Part shown: piece after piece, positions 7,985 to 17,793 of the stretch
Position numbering within the stretch: position 1 is the stretch's first letter
Layout of the letters: each line of letters opens with the position of its first letter
Origin: Pseudomonas rhodesiae
Lineage (GTDB): Bacteria > Pseudomonadota > Gammaproteobacteria > Pseudomonadales > Pseudomonadaceae
Length of the DNA: 64,000 bases
NCBI RefSeq assembly: GCF_007858255.1
Contig: NZ_VFEU01000008.1
Coordinates: 175,323-239,322, forward strand
Reading direction: 5' to 3'
The notes under the pieces: model-generated
Told to the model about the DNA's origin: nothing
The model's database searches: none
Seen by the model: only the letters and a program-made list of their open reading frames with translations
Translations under genes and position numbers: made by a program

Positions 7985-10135
7985 TCACTTGCCGTGATTG
8001 AGTTGCCGCAGCTTACTGACTACGGCATCCAATGCACGCTCGAACAGCGGGCTGTCGTCCAGAACCTGCAAGGCGCCCTGCTTAAACGCCAGCGCCAGCT
8101 GGCCGACGCTTTTTTCCAGCACCTTGAGCCCCGTGCGGCTGACGAACACATACGCGTTGGCCGGGGCCATGATCGCTGCGAGCTTGCAGCGCTGGGTAAC
8201 GACGCCATCCTGCTGAAACATGACCCAAGCGCCGACCCGCAGTTGATGAACCTTGAGCAGGTCAGGATCGTTGGGCGCCAGATCGAGCGCTGGGTCCAGC
8301 GGCCGCTCGCTGAATACCAAAGGCTCGCGTACTTCGATCAGCTCGTCGACACCGTCCGCCGGCTGCACATGCATAGCCTGGAGGCGGACGAAAAATTCTC
8401 GGGTACTGAAAGGGTCGAACGCCGCGCTGGTCAAACCGTCGCGCAGCGCCTTGAGCAAGCCGGGCAAATGCTCCAGCAAGCGCCGCCCGGCCTCGGTGTC
8501 TTCCTGCAGGCCGACGCTCCAGATCAGCTCGTCCATGGTGCGCAGCGCCGATTGCCATTGCACCGACTCCTCTCCGTGCTTGAGGCTGGCCAACAACAGC
8601 ACCTGGCTCCAGGCCTGTTGCAGAAACTGCACAACGGCGAGGGGCAACACTTTGCCCAGCAACCGCCTATTGAGCACCTCGGCCACCCGCTGACGGGCCT
8701 CCTCGGTGCGCACCCGGCCTTCTTCGGCATCGCGGGTGTGCTGTTCGAGCAACTCGCTGCGGCGACACTCATCGGCGGCGAACGCGCTGAACTCAGCGAG
8801 CAATTGGGCAAAAATCGCCGGATCTTCGACAAACTCATTGAGCAAACGCTGCACCACCTGCTCGATGCGCAGGTACAAAGGGTCACGCGGGTAGTCATCG
8901 CACAGGTTGCAGCCCATGGCCATCGCAGCGATTTCGTTCAGCAGGCGCCGCGCCGGGTGGCCGGCATGGCTGAAAAGACTCTTGTCCAGCACCGCCACTT
9001 TGAGCATTGGGATTTGCAGGCGCGCGATCAGCGCTTTGAAAGCGTCCGGGACGGTAGGGTCGTTGAGGATAAATTCGAACAGCAGGGCGATCAGATTGAT
9101 GACGTCTTCATCGGCCTCCTCCACCACCCTTGACTTGCCGCTCTTGACGCTGACACGGGTGAGCAATTGCTCCAGCTGGTTGCACAGGTCGAAATCGTCC
9201 TCGGCGTCCGGCGTCGGCACGTACTGCTGCAAATGGGACAACAGGCGTAGCAGGTCCCGCGTAGCGATAGGCTGGGGTTCGGCGCTGGCTTCGAGGGTCG
9301 GCGCCACGCTGCCGCGCACGGGTTTGAGCAAGGCTTGCAGCGCCGCAAAAGCTTGCTGGCCGTTTTCGTCGAGGGGTTGATCGGCGCTCGGCAGTGCGTC
9401 TTCGCGCGAGCGTTCACGGGCGGCCCGCCCACCGGCACGGCGCGAAGGCACGGTCTTGAGCTCCGGCAACACCCCCGTGGCGACCAGCAATTGATTGGCT
9501 TCGGCATAGAGTTGATCGGCATCGCTGAGGACATACTTCTCGAATAGCTTGAGCATGATCAGTTTGACGCGAATCTCCACGCCCAGGCTGCGCCCCGCCT
9601 GCAAGAAAAATTCGCACAGCAGCGCCGGGCCCAGGGGGTTCTCACGCTCGTCCAGGGCATTGCCGAGTACCGCGCTCAGCCGCGCAGTGAGCTGCGACAG
9701 TGCCAGTCCATCGCGATGCCGGACGCGGCCCAGCATGGCTTCGAGCGCCACGGCTTTTTCCAGTGCGTCATGGGACGAACTGGGTGTCGCATCGTAGGAA
9801 ACCACCGGCACCAACTGCAGCTCACCGCGCCCGGTGTCGCCCAGGCCGGCAAACGCGGCAAACAGGCGCTCCATGAACACACGCTCGAAGTTTTTGCGCT
9901 TGAGGCGCAGGTCGCGCATGGCTTCAAAGAAAATATGGTGATCGACGGTGCTGCGGGCCTTGTCGGCCATTTCAAATAGCGTGTCGTCGGCGTTATCGAA
10001 GAGTTCCTGCAGGCCTTGCTGCAGCTGCTGCGCCGCCTTGTCGCGAACTTGCAGCAACACGACCGGCAGGCGGGCCAGCGGCGATGGCGTGGCACGCGCC
10101 TTATTGATCGGCACCACCTTTCCGTCATTGTGCAT
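7985..10135 (-). CDS. DUF1631 family protein
   Basis: A 716-residue, mainly helical, soluble protein of the DUF1631 family, conserved beside ampD and nadC in Pseudomonas (the PA4523 position). It has no enzyme motif that I recognise; older database labels such as thymidine phosphorylase are not supported by the sequence. The ATG at 10135 is preceded by AGGAGG at ideal spacing, so I prefer it to the in-frame ATG 13 codons upstream. A basic, proline-containing N-terminal tail precedes the helical body. It is divergent from nadC. Confidence 0.88.
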   Translation of the reverse strand: MHNDGKVVPINKARATPSPLARLPVVLLQVRDKAAQQLQQGLQELFDNADDTLFEMADKARSTVDHHIFFEAMRDLRLKRKNFERVFMERLFAAFAGLGDTGRGELQLVPVVSYDATPSSSHDALEKAVALEAMLGRVRHRDGLALSQLTARLSAVLGNALDERENPLGPALLCEFFLQAGRSLGVEIRVKLIMLKLFEKYVLSDADQLYAEANQLLVATGVLPELKTVPSRRAGGRAARERSREDALPSADQPLDENGQQAFAALQALLKPVRGSVAPTLEASAEPQPIATRDLLRLLSHLQQYVPTPDAEDDFDLCNQLEQLLTRVSVKSGKSRVVEEADEDVINLIALLFEFILNDPTVPDAFKALIARLQIPMLKVAVLDKSLFSHAGHPARRLLNEIAAMAMGCNLCDDYPRDPLYLRIEQVVQRLLNEFVEDPAIFAQLLAEFSAFAADECRRSELLEQHTRDAEEGRVRTEEARQRVAEVLNRRLLGKVLPLAVVQFLQQAWSQVLLLASLKHGEESVQWQSALRTMDELIWSVGLQEDTEAGRRLLEHLPGLLKALRDGLTSAAFDPFSTREFFVRLQAMHVQPADGVDELIEVREPLVFSERPLDPALDLAPNDPDLLKVHQLRVGAWVMFQQDGVVTQRCKLAAIMAPANAYVFVSRTGLKVLEKSVGQLALAFKQGALQVLDDSPLFERALDAVVSKLRQLNHGK

Positions 10136-10346
10136 CCTGGCCTCCTGAAACGGCGGTATTGAGTTGGACGACAATCATCGACAGGCCGCATCGAACCCTG
10201 TGGATAACTGCACGCCAGCGGACGTCAAAGCTATGACGCCAATTGCAAGGCGCGAGATTATCTTGCAAACCGGGGGGCAAGCGCCAGCGCCCTCTGTGAT
10301 TTGCGCGCAAATGAGCGGGTGGCTGGGTTCCCAGTCACACAGCCCC

Positions 10347-10352
10347 TATAAT
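10347..10352 (+). promoter_or_regulatory. Putative nadC -10 box
   Basis: A perfect TATAAT lies 28 nt before the nadC start. The -35 region (TGGGTT about 17 nt upstream) is weak. A start of transcription near 10359 would leave a leader of about 20 nt. Confidence 0.5.
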
Positions 10353-10379
10353 CGACGCACTTTGTTTGTGGAGCCTGTT

Positions 10380-11228
10380 ATGCCGAATCTCCGTCTTGCC
10401 GACCTCACCGCCGAAATCGAAGCCAATGTGCGCCGCGCACTGCTGGAGGACATCGGCAGCGGCGACATTACCGCGCAATTGATCCCGGCCGAACGACTGG
10501 CCAAGGCCACCATCATTACCCGCGATGACGCCGTCATCGCTGGCACGGCGTGGGTGGACGCGGTGTTCCGGCAGTTGGACCCTCGGGTCGCCGTGCACTG
10601 GCAGGTGGCCGATGGCGAACGCGTCAGCCCCAATCAAGCGCTGTTTCACCTCGAAGGCCCGGCGCGCTCGCTGCTCAGCGGCGAGCGCAGTGCGCTGAAT
10701 TTTTTGCAGATGCTGTCCGGCGTCGCCACACGCGCGAAGTACCTGGCGGACTTCGTTGCCGGCACTCAAGTCAAATTGCTGGATACCCGCAAAACCCTGC
10801 CGGGCCTGCGCCTGGCACAGAAGTATGCGGTGACGTGCGGCGGCTGCCACAACCATCGCATCGGTCTGTACGACGCGTTCCTGATCAAGGAAAACCACAT
10901 CGCTGCCTGCGGCGGTATTGCACAGGCCATCACGGCGGCGCACAAGATCGCCCCCGGCAAGCCCGTGGAAATCGAAGTGGAGAGTCTGGAGGAACTGCGC
11001 GAAGCATTAGCGGCGGGCGCCGACATCATCATGCTCGATGAGTTGAGCCTCGACGACATGCGCGAAGCCGTGCGCCTGAACGGCGGCAAGGCGAAGCTGG
11101 AAGCCAGCGGCGGCATCAATGAAACCACCCTGCTGCCCATTGCCGAGACCGGGGTGGACTATATCTCCATCGGTGCGATGACCAAGGACGTGAAGGCGGT
11201 GGACCTGTCGATGAGGCTGAGCCTCTGA
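10380..11228 (+). CDS. nadC: Nicotinate-nucleotide pyrophosphorylase (carboxylating)
   Basis: Quinolinate phosphoribosyltransferase of de novo NAD synthesis: quinolinate plus PRPP gives nicotinate mononucleotide, CO2 and pyrophosphate. The motif [10 protein letters not shown] is the PRPP/quinolinate-binding hallmark; GGCHNHR, the IEVE segment and the C-terminal EASGGI and YISIGAMT are also present. Length 282 residues from the ATG at 10380, with GGAG upstream. A much longer in-frame reading from 10164 lies in the promoter region and is rejected. Confidence 0.96.
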   Translation: MPNLRLADLTAEIEANVRRALLEDIGSGDITAQLIPAERLAKATIITRDDAVIAGTAWVDAVFRQLDPRVAVHWQVADGERVSPNQALFHLEGPARSLLSGERSALNFLQMLSGVATRAKYLADFVAGTQVKLLDTRKTLPGLRLAQKYAVTCGGCHNHRIGLYDAFLIKENHIAACGGIAQAITAAHKIAPGKPVEIEVESLEELREALAAGADIIMLDELSLDDMREAVRLNGGKAKLEASGGINETTLLPIAETGVDYISIGAMTKDVKAVDLSMRLSL

Positions 11229-11230
11229 AA

Positions 11231-11292
11231 AGCGGCAAGCGGTCAGCGTGACGCTGCAAGGAAGCCGAGTGCCGCCCTTGCAGCTTGCCGCT
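11231..11292. terminator. Bidirectional stem-loop between nadC and the DUF6388 gene
   Basis: AGCGGCAAGC and GCTTGCCGCT are complementary, with a second inner pair (CTGCAAG/CTTGCAG), forming a large imperfect hairpin in the gap between two convergent genes. No long U-tract follows on either side. Confidence 0.5.
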
Positions 11293-11297
11293 CTGTT

Positions 11298-11603
11298 CTA
11301 AACCACCAGGTTATTCATCTCGCAATACTCGTCCCAATCCACACCCAGCACCTCGGCCGCTTCCTTGTGCAGGACCAACCGTTGCGCTTCGAACTCTTCC
11401 GGTGTCGAGGTGTACTTGAGGGTCAGTTCCCAAGGTTGGAGGCCCTGGCTTTCGGCCTCATCCTCGAATGCCCACTGAATCTGGTCGCGCTGATCATCGG
11501 CGCTCAGGTCCTTGATCTCTTCTTTAAGCTGCGGCGATTCCTTGAGGTAGTGCTCAAGAGCTGCTTCGTGCCGGGCTTCCTGGGTCATTTCAGTCGTGGT
11601 CAT
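11298..11603 (-). CDS. DUF6388 family small acidic protein
   Basis: A 101-residue, acidic, helical soluble protein of the type labelled DUF6388 in Pseudomonas genomes; function unknown. It converges with nadC. The N-terminus (MTTTEMTQEARHEAALEHYL) offers a second possible ATG at codon 6. It is the last backbone gene before the island. Confidence 0.75.
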   Translation of the reverse strand: MTTTEMTQEARHEAALEHYLKESPQLKEEIKDLSADDQRDQIQWAFEDEAESQGLQPWELTLKYTSTPEEFEAQRLVLHKEAAEVLGVDWDEYCEMNNLVV

Positions 11604-11752
11604 GGTGTTCTCTTAGATCGAGGAATGGGGATGCATCTGGGACATCAGGTTGCGCAGATACAAAAGAACAGGCACGAATGCCGGCTCGTCTGGCCTTCAG
11701 AACCATTCTGGGATCAGCTGAAAACATTGCCTTTGAAACAGTGTTGCCTTTG

Positions 11753-11784
11753 TGCCCGAGACAGGAATCGAACCTGCGACCTTC
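11753..11784 (-). pseudogene. Stranded 3' half of chromosomal tRNA-Thr(CGT)
   Basis: Read on the minus strand this is GAAGGTCGCAGG, then TTCGATTCC and TGTCTCGGGCA: a variable loop, a T-arm and the 3' acceptor strand of a tRNA. There is no anticodon arm or 5' half here; those lie at 36.1 kb. The encoded tail is CAA rather than CCA, which suggests decay. Pairing the two halves would leave a U-U mismatch at acceptor position 6-67. This is the left chromosome-island junction. Confidence 0.8.
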
Positions 11785-12121
11785 TACCTGCGAGCTTGAT
11801 ACCTTTTTTCCTACCCGAGAGCGTAGTCAAAAATGTGTCAGAGATAAAGTCTAAAAAAAACCGACGAACGGTATTTTCTTACAAAAAAACGTTCAATTGG
11901 ACAAAAACACGTTCACTGATCTTACAGATCGCACAAAACAATAGAAAAATCTGAAATACGCCAATACAGAATATACAAAAGAGACAAGAAACAACAACCA
12001 ATGCCGGCACAGAACTTAGTTAAACTGTAGATACTGTTAAACCATTTTATATAATATATAAAGAACCAACCAAGTATAAAAATCACCCACTTGACTTAAA
12101 AACAGGCTACATGCAAACCTC

Positions 12122-13549
12122 ATGAAACTTGTTCGTGAGATTTATCCCATGTGGAACATCACCATAATCAAAAACTTTATTCCACTTCGTCCAGAAGTAT
12201 CTTTAGGCGAGACTACAAATCCTTCTATGGTTGGTGGCGTCCCAACGCTCTGCTGGCACCAAAACTCAGAGGTACAAAGGACAGACATCCATGCATACCC
12301 CATTATTACGAACAAGGATACTGGTGAACTATGGAAGGAGGCTAATCTCTACCTCTTCGATATAACATTCAATGTAAACATGCCGGAACTAGAACCCGAG
12401 ACAATCCTCTCAAAGTCAAAAGACTTAGCAGAAATGCGGAATATTCTAGACGAAGATGAAACAAGTTATCTATCGGACTCGCTTCACAAAGTCCTACGCC
12501 CGACATACGTACTTTGCGAACGTCTAGGGGAAAGACTAGGCTTAGGGAAGTCCAAAGATTCTTGCATTCGAATAATCCGAAATACGATAAGCTTTTATGA
12601 GTGGCTACAAGAAAATAAGCACGCCACTTTTAAATACCCTTTGTGGAAAGAGACAGAGATAACTGTTCCAATTGACGACGACATTGGGAGAACCATTTAT
12701 CTTGAAAAAAAACGATTTGATCTGATTTGGGATTTTCGCAAAAGGTCTAAATCCATTTTATTACAAGCTGAAAATGAAGGCAGCTCAAATGACACTACTA
12801 TTATTGACGGTGGCCGTCTAACTCCATTAGAGCCTACTGAGCAAATACAAATGTTTGAAAGCTTGAGAGAGTCGAATCGCTACTCGATAGGACTTTCTTT
12901 CCAATTTTCCATATCTAGTGGTGCACGGATCGAATCCACATTTACACTGAAGAAAAAACATTTTGAAAAGAAAGCAGTGGATAACGGCGAGTACGTACAT
13001 ATTGCTGCTGGGCCAGGAACAGGGATAGATACCAAAAGAGACAAACCTCAAATACTTGAGGTATCTGGCCTTGTATACAACAAAATTAAAACTTACCTAG
13101 ACTCTCCTGACTATAAGAAGCTTGAATCTAAGGCCCCCATTTACAAAGATGCTAGGGAGCAGTACGTGTTTCTGACTGACCAAGGGAATCCCTACTACTC
13201 AAGTAGCGACCATCGTATGCTCCATAACTTTAATGGCGGAACGATTAGAAAATTTATTGGAGAGACCTTAAAACCGCTTTTGAATAAAAGAGGCTTTTAT
13301 CGCTCATTCAGCTTCCATGACCTCCGTGCGACCTGTGGCATAAATATGATCAATGCAAATTTGCATCTGGTAGAAAGCGGGGAAATCTCGAGAGATAGAC
13401 TACTGAACATGGTCAGAAAAAAGCTAAATCTGAACAGCATAAATGTCGCACTTCAGTACCTTGGCTACAATTGCAACCACAAAATCGAGTCAAAAACTCA
13501 GGATGCGTGGGAAACTTTTTTATTTAAGGAATGGGACGATTTTAAATGA
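12122..13549 (+). CDS. Tyrosine-recombinase-like protein 1 of the island
   Basis: First of four coupled genes at the island's left end; 475 residues, probably cytoplasmic and DNA-binding. The C-terminal half resembles a tyrosine recombinase: an arginine in SSGARIES (about residue 269) and a box-II FHDLRAT (about 399). The expected LGH box is LGYN, and I see no clear nucleophilic tyrosine after it, so it may need its partners to be active. The start is uncertain (ATG 12122 or 12149; neither has a good SD). Its stop overlaps the next gene (ATGA). Three-recombinase modules are known in RIT elements, in Tn554 (TnpABC) and in Gamma-Mobile-Trio islands; which of these it belongs to I cannot decide. 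Confidence 0.75.
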   Translation: MKLVREIYPMWNITIIKNFIPLRPEVSLGETTNPSMVGGVPTLCWHQNSEVQRTDIHAYPIITNKDTGELWKEANLYLFDITFNVNMPELEPETILSKSKDLAEMRNILDEDETSYLSDSLHKVLRPTYVLCERLGERLGLGKSKDSCIRIIRNTISFYEWLQENKHATFKYPLWKETEITVPIDDDIGRTIYLEKKRFDLIWDFRKRSKSILLQAENEGSSNDTTIIDGGRLTPLEPTEQIQMFESLRESNRYSIGLSFQFSISSGARIESTFTLKKKHFEKKAVDNGEYVHIAAGPGTGIDTKRDKPQILEVSGLVYNKIKTYLDSPDYKKLESKAPIYKDAREQYVFLTDQGNPYYSSSDHRMLHNFNGGTIRKFIGETLKPLLNKRGFYRSFSFHDLRATCGINMINANLHLVESGEISRDRLLNMVRKKLNLNSINVALQYLGYNCNHKIESKTQDAWETFLFKEWDDFK

Positions 13550-15396
13550 GCCTGCGCAAACTGCAATACGTAGACTTAGAAGAAATCAAAAACTCCAACG
13601 ACTTAAATTGGCTGTTAGAAAATAACGCCCCTGAAAACATAGTAATTTACAGTGAAAAAAAGAAATCCATAATAGATATTGGCGGAATTTCTTACATCAA
13701 AAGAACAAGACACAGGAGAAGATATGAAGTAAATCTTAGCTCTCTGTGTCCGGAGAGAGCGCTACTTACGAAAGAAATTATTTTGCACTTGGCTTCCTTG
13801 CTTACCAGAAAAGTAGTCAAACCAGCATCAGTAAGAACTCGCATATACGAAGGCATTTACTTTTTTGATTGGTATGATGAAAAAAAATCACCACTCACCC
13901 TTAAAAAAAATGACTTTGAACTGCTATTCAGAGAATATAGCTTCTACCTACATTATTGCGTCACTAACGGCCAACTCGGTCCAGTAGCAGGATGTAATAG
14001 GCAATCATCCGCGCAGGCGCTACTTATATGGGCATCAGGTGATACTGAAACGAATGTTGGCAGGGGAGCATTCATGCTGTCACGGCCGCAAAGCTCCTGC
14101 GAAGCCCCGCTAAAAAAGAATGTGGATAGAGCGCTCAATCTCGCCTTACATCTTTTTAATCAGCTAGGAAATTTCGTCACCCAAAACCTAAATTACCCTT
14201 TTTTATTAAAACTACCAAACGAAAGCGCGTGGGTTATACCCGCAACTCGCTGGATTTATACTAAACACAGGCTACTAGATAGGTATAACCACCATAATGC
14301 CAATTGGATATGGGATTATTCAAACGGACAAATCCATAACTCAGAATGGATACAGGACTTTTATGGGTATCAACCTTCAAAAGCTAAATCTGAGCATTTC
14401 AAAGTAGCGAATCGTCTGTTCATAGCTAACAATGATGCATACCACCCGCGTCGACTGAAACTGGCAAGCTGGGCCTATAACTCTTTCATGGTAATGCTAT
14501 TCGCAGTAACTGGGGCCAATCTTTCTGTTTTCATCGACCTACCATGGAACAATAACATCACTCTACAACCCATACGCCAAGGATTTCGAGCCTTTAAAAA
14601 CAGAGCAGGACATATCGTTAGCTATGAAATAAAATCGAAATTCATACCTTACTTTCGAAAATTTATCGAGCTTAGGACTTTTTTGCTACAAGGAGAAGAT
14701 TATCCATTTCTGTTTTTTACAATAAAAAAAGGAATCCCCACCCAAATTACTGAGGATTTTATATATGTGTATTTCAAGCTAGCACGAGATATTCTTGACC
14801 CTGAACTTGAACCAATAAACGCCAGTGAATTTAGAAAATACAAGACTGAATGGTCCGCAAACAATCTAAATATTGAAGAAGGCGCGAAGCTCGCGCAAAA
14901 CACCGAGCAAGTATTTTCTGAGAAGTATTCACGCGGAAATAGGTTGATTCAAGCAACTGAAATTACAGACTATTTTACTGCACTTGCTAACCGAGTTATC
15001 GAGAATACTCGTCCTTCATCAAAAATCCCAGCTGGCGAATGTGCAGAAATCAATAACCCCATAAAGATTATTAATGAAATACCTCCATCCTGTTCAACTC
15101 ACATATGCTGTATTTTTTGTGAACACTTCCTTGTACACCGAAACAAAGAAGATATTTGGAAACTGTTAAGCATTAAGCACATCTGTAGTGATCTTACCAA
15201 GTCTGCACAGCTAGGCAACGAAGAAACAATCAGGCTCGTTATAATTGCTATTGACTCACTAATAACGGAGCTAGCAACGGATATGACAACAAAAGTAATT
15301 GTCGACGAGTGCAGTTCATTAATCGAGGAAGGTTATTTAAGCGACTATTGGCAACAGTACCTCGACCTCCTTATAAAGTTGGGACTAGTTCAATGA
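13546..15396 (+). CDS. Tyrosine-recombinase-like protein 2 of the island, degenerate active site
   Basis: A 616-residue protein that overlaps both neighbours by ATGA. The segment FAVTGANLSVFIDLPW (about residue 323) aligns with the first arginine box of tyrosine recombinases (TGxRxxE), but the arginine is replaced by asparagine. I see no HxxR box. The C-terminus has a cysteine cluster (CSTHICCIFCEHF) that could bind a metal. It is probably a structural or DNA-recognition partner in a multi-subunit integrase. Codon use is AT-rich, unlike the backbone. Confidence 0.7.
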   Translation: MSLRKLQYVDLEEIKNSNDLNWLLENNAPENIVIYSEKKKSIIDIGGISYIKRTRHRRRYEVNLSSLCPERALLTKEIILHLASLLTRKVVKPASVRTRIYEGIYFFDWYDEKKSPLTLKKNDFELLFREYSFYLHYCVTNGQLGPVAGCNRQSSAQALLIWASGDTETNVGRGAFMLSRPQSSCEAPLKKNVDRALNLALHLFNQLGNFVTQNLNYPFLLKLPNESAWVIPATRWIYTKHRLLDRYNHHNANWIWDYSNGQIHNSEWIQDFYGYQPSKAKSEHFKVANRLFIANNDAYHPRRLKLASWAYNSFMVMLFAVTGANLSVFIDLPWNNNITLQPIRQGFRAFKNRAGHIVSYEIKSKFIPYFRKFIELRTFLLQGEDYPFLFFTIKKGIPTQITEDFIYVYFKLARDILDPELEPINASEFRKYKTEWSANNLNIEEGAKLAQNTEQVFSEKYSRGNRLIQATEITDYFTALANRVIENTRPSSKIPAGECAEINNPIKIINEIPPSCSTHICCIFCEHFLVHRNKEDIWKLLSIKHICSDLTKSAQLGNEETIRLVIIAIDSLITELATDMTTKVIVDECSSLIEEGYLSDYWQQYLDLLIKLGLVQ

Positions 15397-17354
15397 CTCG
15401 CACCTTTTCGCTGCCGACGCTCAACCAATTTTCGGAACCTGACTCACATCCTTTCAAAACAAATACAGCCGATCTCAAAATTCGCCTCCCCGGTGAGGAC
15501 TTTGTAATTTCAAGAGACGAGCAAGGGAACATTACATCACGCCTTACAGATATGACTTGGGAATTGGGCTCGTACGCCCAAACTACAAGGTCCTATACTT
15601 CTATAAATTTTGATACAAATATCAAAAACCTCAATAGTGAACTAATTGATCAACACCGACTTCTTCTACTTCTGATCCTTCATCCACCTCAGGGGTTCAA
15701 TAACAACCTGAGTGTTAATACTATTATTCGTCGTCACTCACTACTCAGCAAAGCCGCTAAATACTCCCTACTCCATGACATCTCAATATATAACATTTTC
15801 TCATCGCATGAGTGGTTCATTCCTTTCGCAATAACTCTGTCAAAGCGTCTTAAAGAAGAGTTGTATGCGCTGGGGAAATGGCTGTATAAGCTCGGCAACA
15901 TCCTCCCATTTACATCTGTAAAGCCACCAAAGAAAATAACGAAACGCAAAAACAGAAGTACTTACTCGCAGACACCAGTTATTCCTCAACGAATTTACAC
16001 TGACATTCTTACTGAACTTGTCCGCAAGACTAGTGAGTTCGAAAGCCGATGGAGTTTGATTCGAAGCTTCATGTCTAAGCGTCAGGAAACTCCCAGCTTT
16101 GCCACATCACGAAGCAGGTCTCGCAATAAGCAAAGTGACCTTTCTAACTTTGAGGCAGAAGCTACCGCACATGGTCTGCGAGAATACCTTTTAAATTGCG
16201 GAGTTAAATCAACAAATCAATTGGGCAGGCTTTTAAGTGAGATTCAGTACTCTTGCAAGCTTCTCATACATGCTTACTCTGGTATGCGTGATGATGAAGC
16301 CTACAGTCTTGGCATCAATCCTATTTCCTATGAACTTATTGATGGGAATAATGTTACTTGGGTCATTGGTACAACTACAAAACTAGAAAAGGGACGAAAA
16401 AAGACGCAATGGATCATAGGAGCGCCGGGAGTAAAAGCTTGCAAAATTGCGGCAGATATTTCTGAATTTATTTATACCTACAGCGCGATAGTTTCTGCAA
16501 CTGAGGAAAAAATGCTTTTCCCCAACGTAAGCGCCCTATCACATAGCAAATTTGCGAAAAATAGTGATTCGAGAATCGTTCCTGCCGACCTAGTCCATGT
16601 CAAATTCGCTAAGTTCTTGAGGTCTGATGAAACAGTTATCAGCGAAGCAGACTTGCAAGATCTTTACCTAACGGAAATCGGTCGTGATTGGGCAAATGAA
16701 CGTAAGTTAGCAGTCGGAAAACATTGGCATTTCACCAGCCATCAATTCAGAAGATCACTTGCTTACTATGCTATCGACGGAGGCCTCGTTCAATTAACGT
16801 CTCTGAAGCGTCAACTGCAACACTTATCTTTGCTGATGACAATTTACTACGCCAAAGGATTCACACAATACGGTTCTTTTTTTGGCGACGATCCCGATCA
16901 CTTCAGGTACGAATACCATGAATGCAAACCTACCGTACAAGCGCTAACTTATTTTCGCGACGTATTCCAATCTACAGTTAACTTATCAGGGGGCCATGGC
17001 ACCTGGATCGAAAACTTTATTAAATCGCAGGGACCGGTAAAAGTGGCAGCGAAAAAAGAAGAAACTTTGGAAAGTTTCAAACGTGGTGAGATTTTCTTCG
17101 TATCCCGTCCCACGGGAGGCTGTACGAAGCCATCATGTAACTTGTGGATTATAGACCCAATTGCAGCATGCTCATTTAAAGGTTGCGCAAACTCTGTGAT
17201 TAACCCATTGAAAATGCGGAAAGCACTATTCATATATGAACAATTTACTACAGAGCTTACTTTGAACTCTCCTGAGCGATTAACCGCCGAATTAATTCTT
17301 TCTCAGGCTGAAAAATACTTTTCAAAGATCAGTGCCGACGGAGTAATTCAATGA
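15393..17354 (+). CDS. Tyrosine recombinase 3 of the island, intact catalytic set
   Basis: A 653-residue integrase, the only member of the trio with a full catalytic signature: arginine in YSGMRDDEAYSLG, SHQFRRS as box II, then LQHLSLLMTIYYAKG with candidate nucleophilic tyrosines. A CTKPSCNLWIID/CSFKGC cysteine pair follows near the C-terminus. The ATG at 15393 overlaps the previous stop (ATGA), so I reject the longer reading from 15309. It probably performs strand exchange during integration into, or excision from, tRNA-Thr. Confidence 0.8.
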   Translation: MTRTFSLPTLNQFSEPDSHPFKTNTADLKIRLPGEDFVISRDEQGNITSRLTDMTWELGSYAQTTRSYTSINFDTNIKNLNSELIDQHRLLLLLILHPPQGFNNNLSVNTIIRRHSLLSKAAKYSLLHDISIYNIFSSHEWFIPFAITLSKRLKEELYALGKWLYKLGNILPFTSVKPPKKITKRKNRSTYSQTPVIPQRIYTDILTELVRKTSEFESRWSLIRSFMSKRQETPSFATSRSRSRNKQSDLSNFEAEATAHGLREYLLNCGVKSTNQLGRLLSEIQYSCKLLIHAYSGMRDDEAYSLGINPISYELIDGNNVTWVIGTTTKLEKGRKKTQWIIGAPGVKACKIAADISEFIYTYSAIVSATEEKMLFPNVSALSHSKFAKNSDSRIVPADLVHVKFAKFLRSDETVISEADLQDLYLTEIGRDWANERKLAVGKHWHFTSHQFRRSLAYYAIDGGLVQLTSLKRQLQHLSLLMTIYYAKGFTQYGSFFGDDPDHFRYEYHECKPTVQALTYFRDVFQSTVNLSGGHGTWIENFIKSQGPVKVAAKKEETLESFKRGEIFFVSRPTGGCTKPSCNLWIIDPIAACSFKGCANSVINPLKMRKALFIYEQFTTELTLNSPERLTAELILSQAEKYFSKISADGVIQ

Positions 17355-17731
17355 CCACCATTATGTCACTCTTCGAAGCTCTTTCTCGTCTCGAAAATAA
17401 TGCTCCTATCATCCTTAAAAAAGGGGAATACCGGATAAACAATGACTCGGTAGCGATAGAAGCCGGAGCAAAAAAGGGATTTATTCGCAAAGAGAAACGA
17501 GAGCACCATGAAATACTTGAAGCGATCAAGAAGTGCCAACTTTCATGGAAGCCGCGCCCCGACATCACTGAATGGAAATCCAAATGCGAGTCACTTACCA
17601 AAAAAAACAAACGTTTGCAGATGCAATTGAATGAGGCCTGGGCTCGCGAGGTTTTGCTAGCTCAACGCTTAAATGAACTTGAAAAGATATTAGCCAAGCG
17701 GTCAAATATTATCGACTTCCCTAAACGCTGA
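17351..17731 (+). CDS. Small HTH/coiled-coil accessory protein of the recombinase module
   Basis: A 126-residue basic protein, coupled to the third recombinase by an ATGA overlap. The N-terminal half contains an HTH-like stretch (NDSVAIEAGAKKGFIRK); the C-terminal half is predicted coiled coil rich in K, E and L (residues 75-115). Size, position and layout match the TnpC-like accessory proteins that follow Tn554-type recombinases, and GmtX-like members of Gamma-Mobile-Trio modules. Probably a recombination accessory or directionality factor; inferred from context. Confidence 0.7.
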   Translation: MTTIMSLFEALSRLENNAPIILKKGEYRINNDSVAIEAGAKKGFIRKEKREHHEILEAIKKCQLSWKPRPDITEWKSKCESLTKKNKRLQMQLNEAWAREVLLAQRLNELEKILAKRSNIIDFPKR

Positions 17732-17793
17732 CAGGTAAAGGCAAATCGGTCGGCTTTCAGAACTGACTTCTGCCTTTTATTGCTGGACAGGAC

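Noticed and set aside
11753..11800. A functional tRNA at the left junction
   Set aside because: Only the variable loop, T-arm and 3' acceptor strand are present; there is no anticodon or D-arm, and CCA is not intact.
15309..15392. Upstream start for the third recombinase
   Set aside because: The ATG at 15393 overlaps the previous stop as ATGA, the pattern of the whole module.
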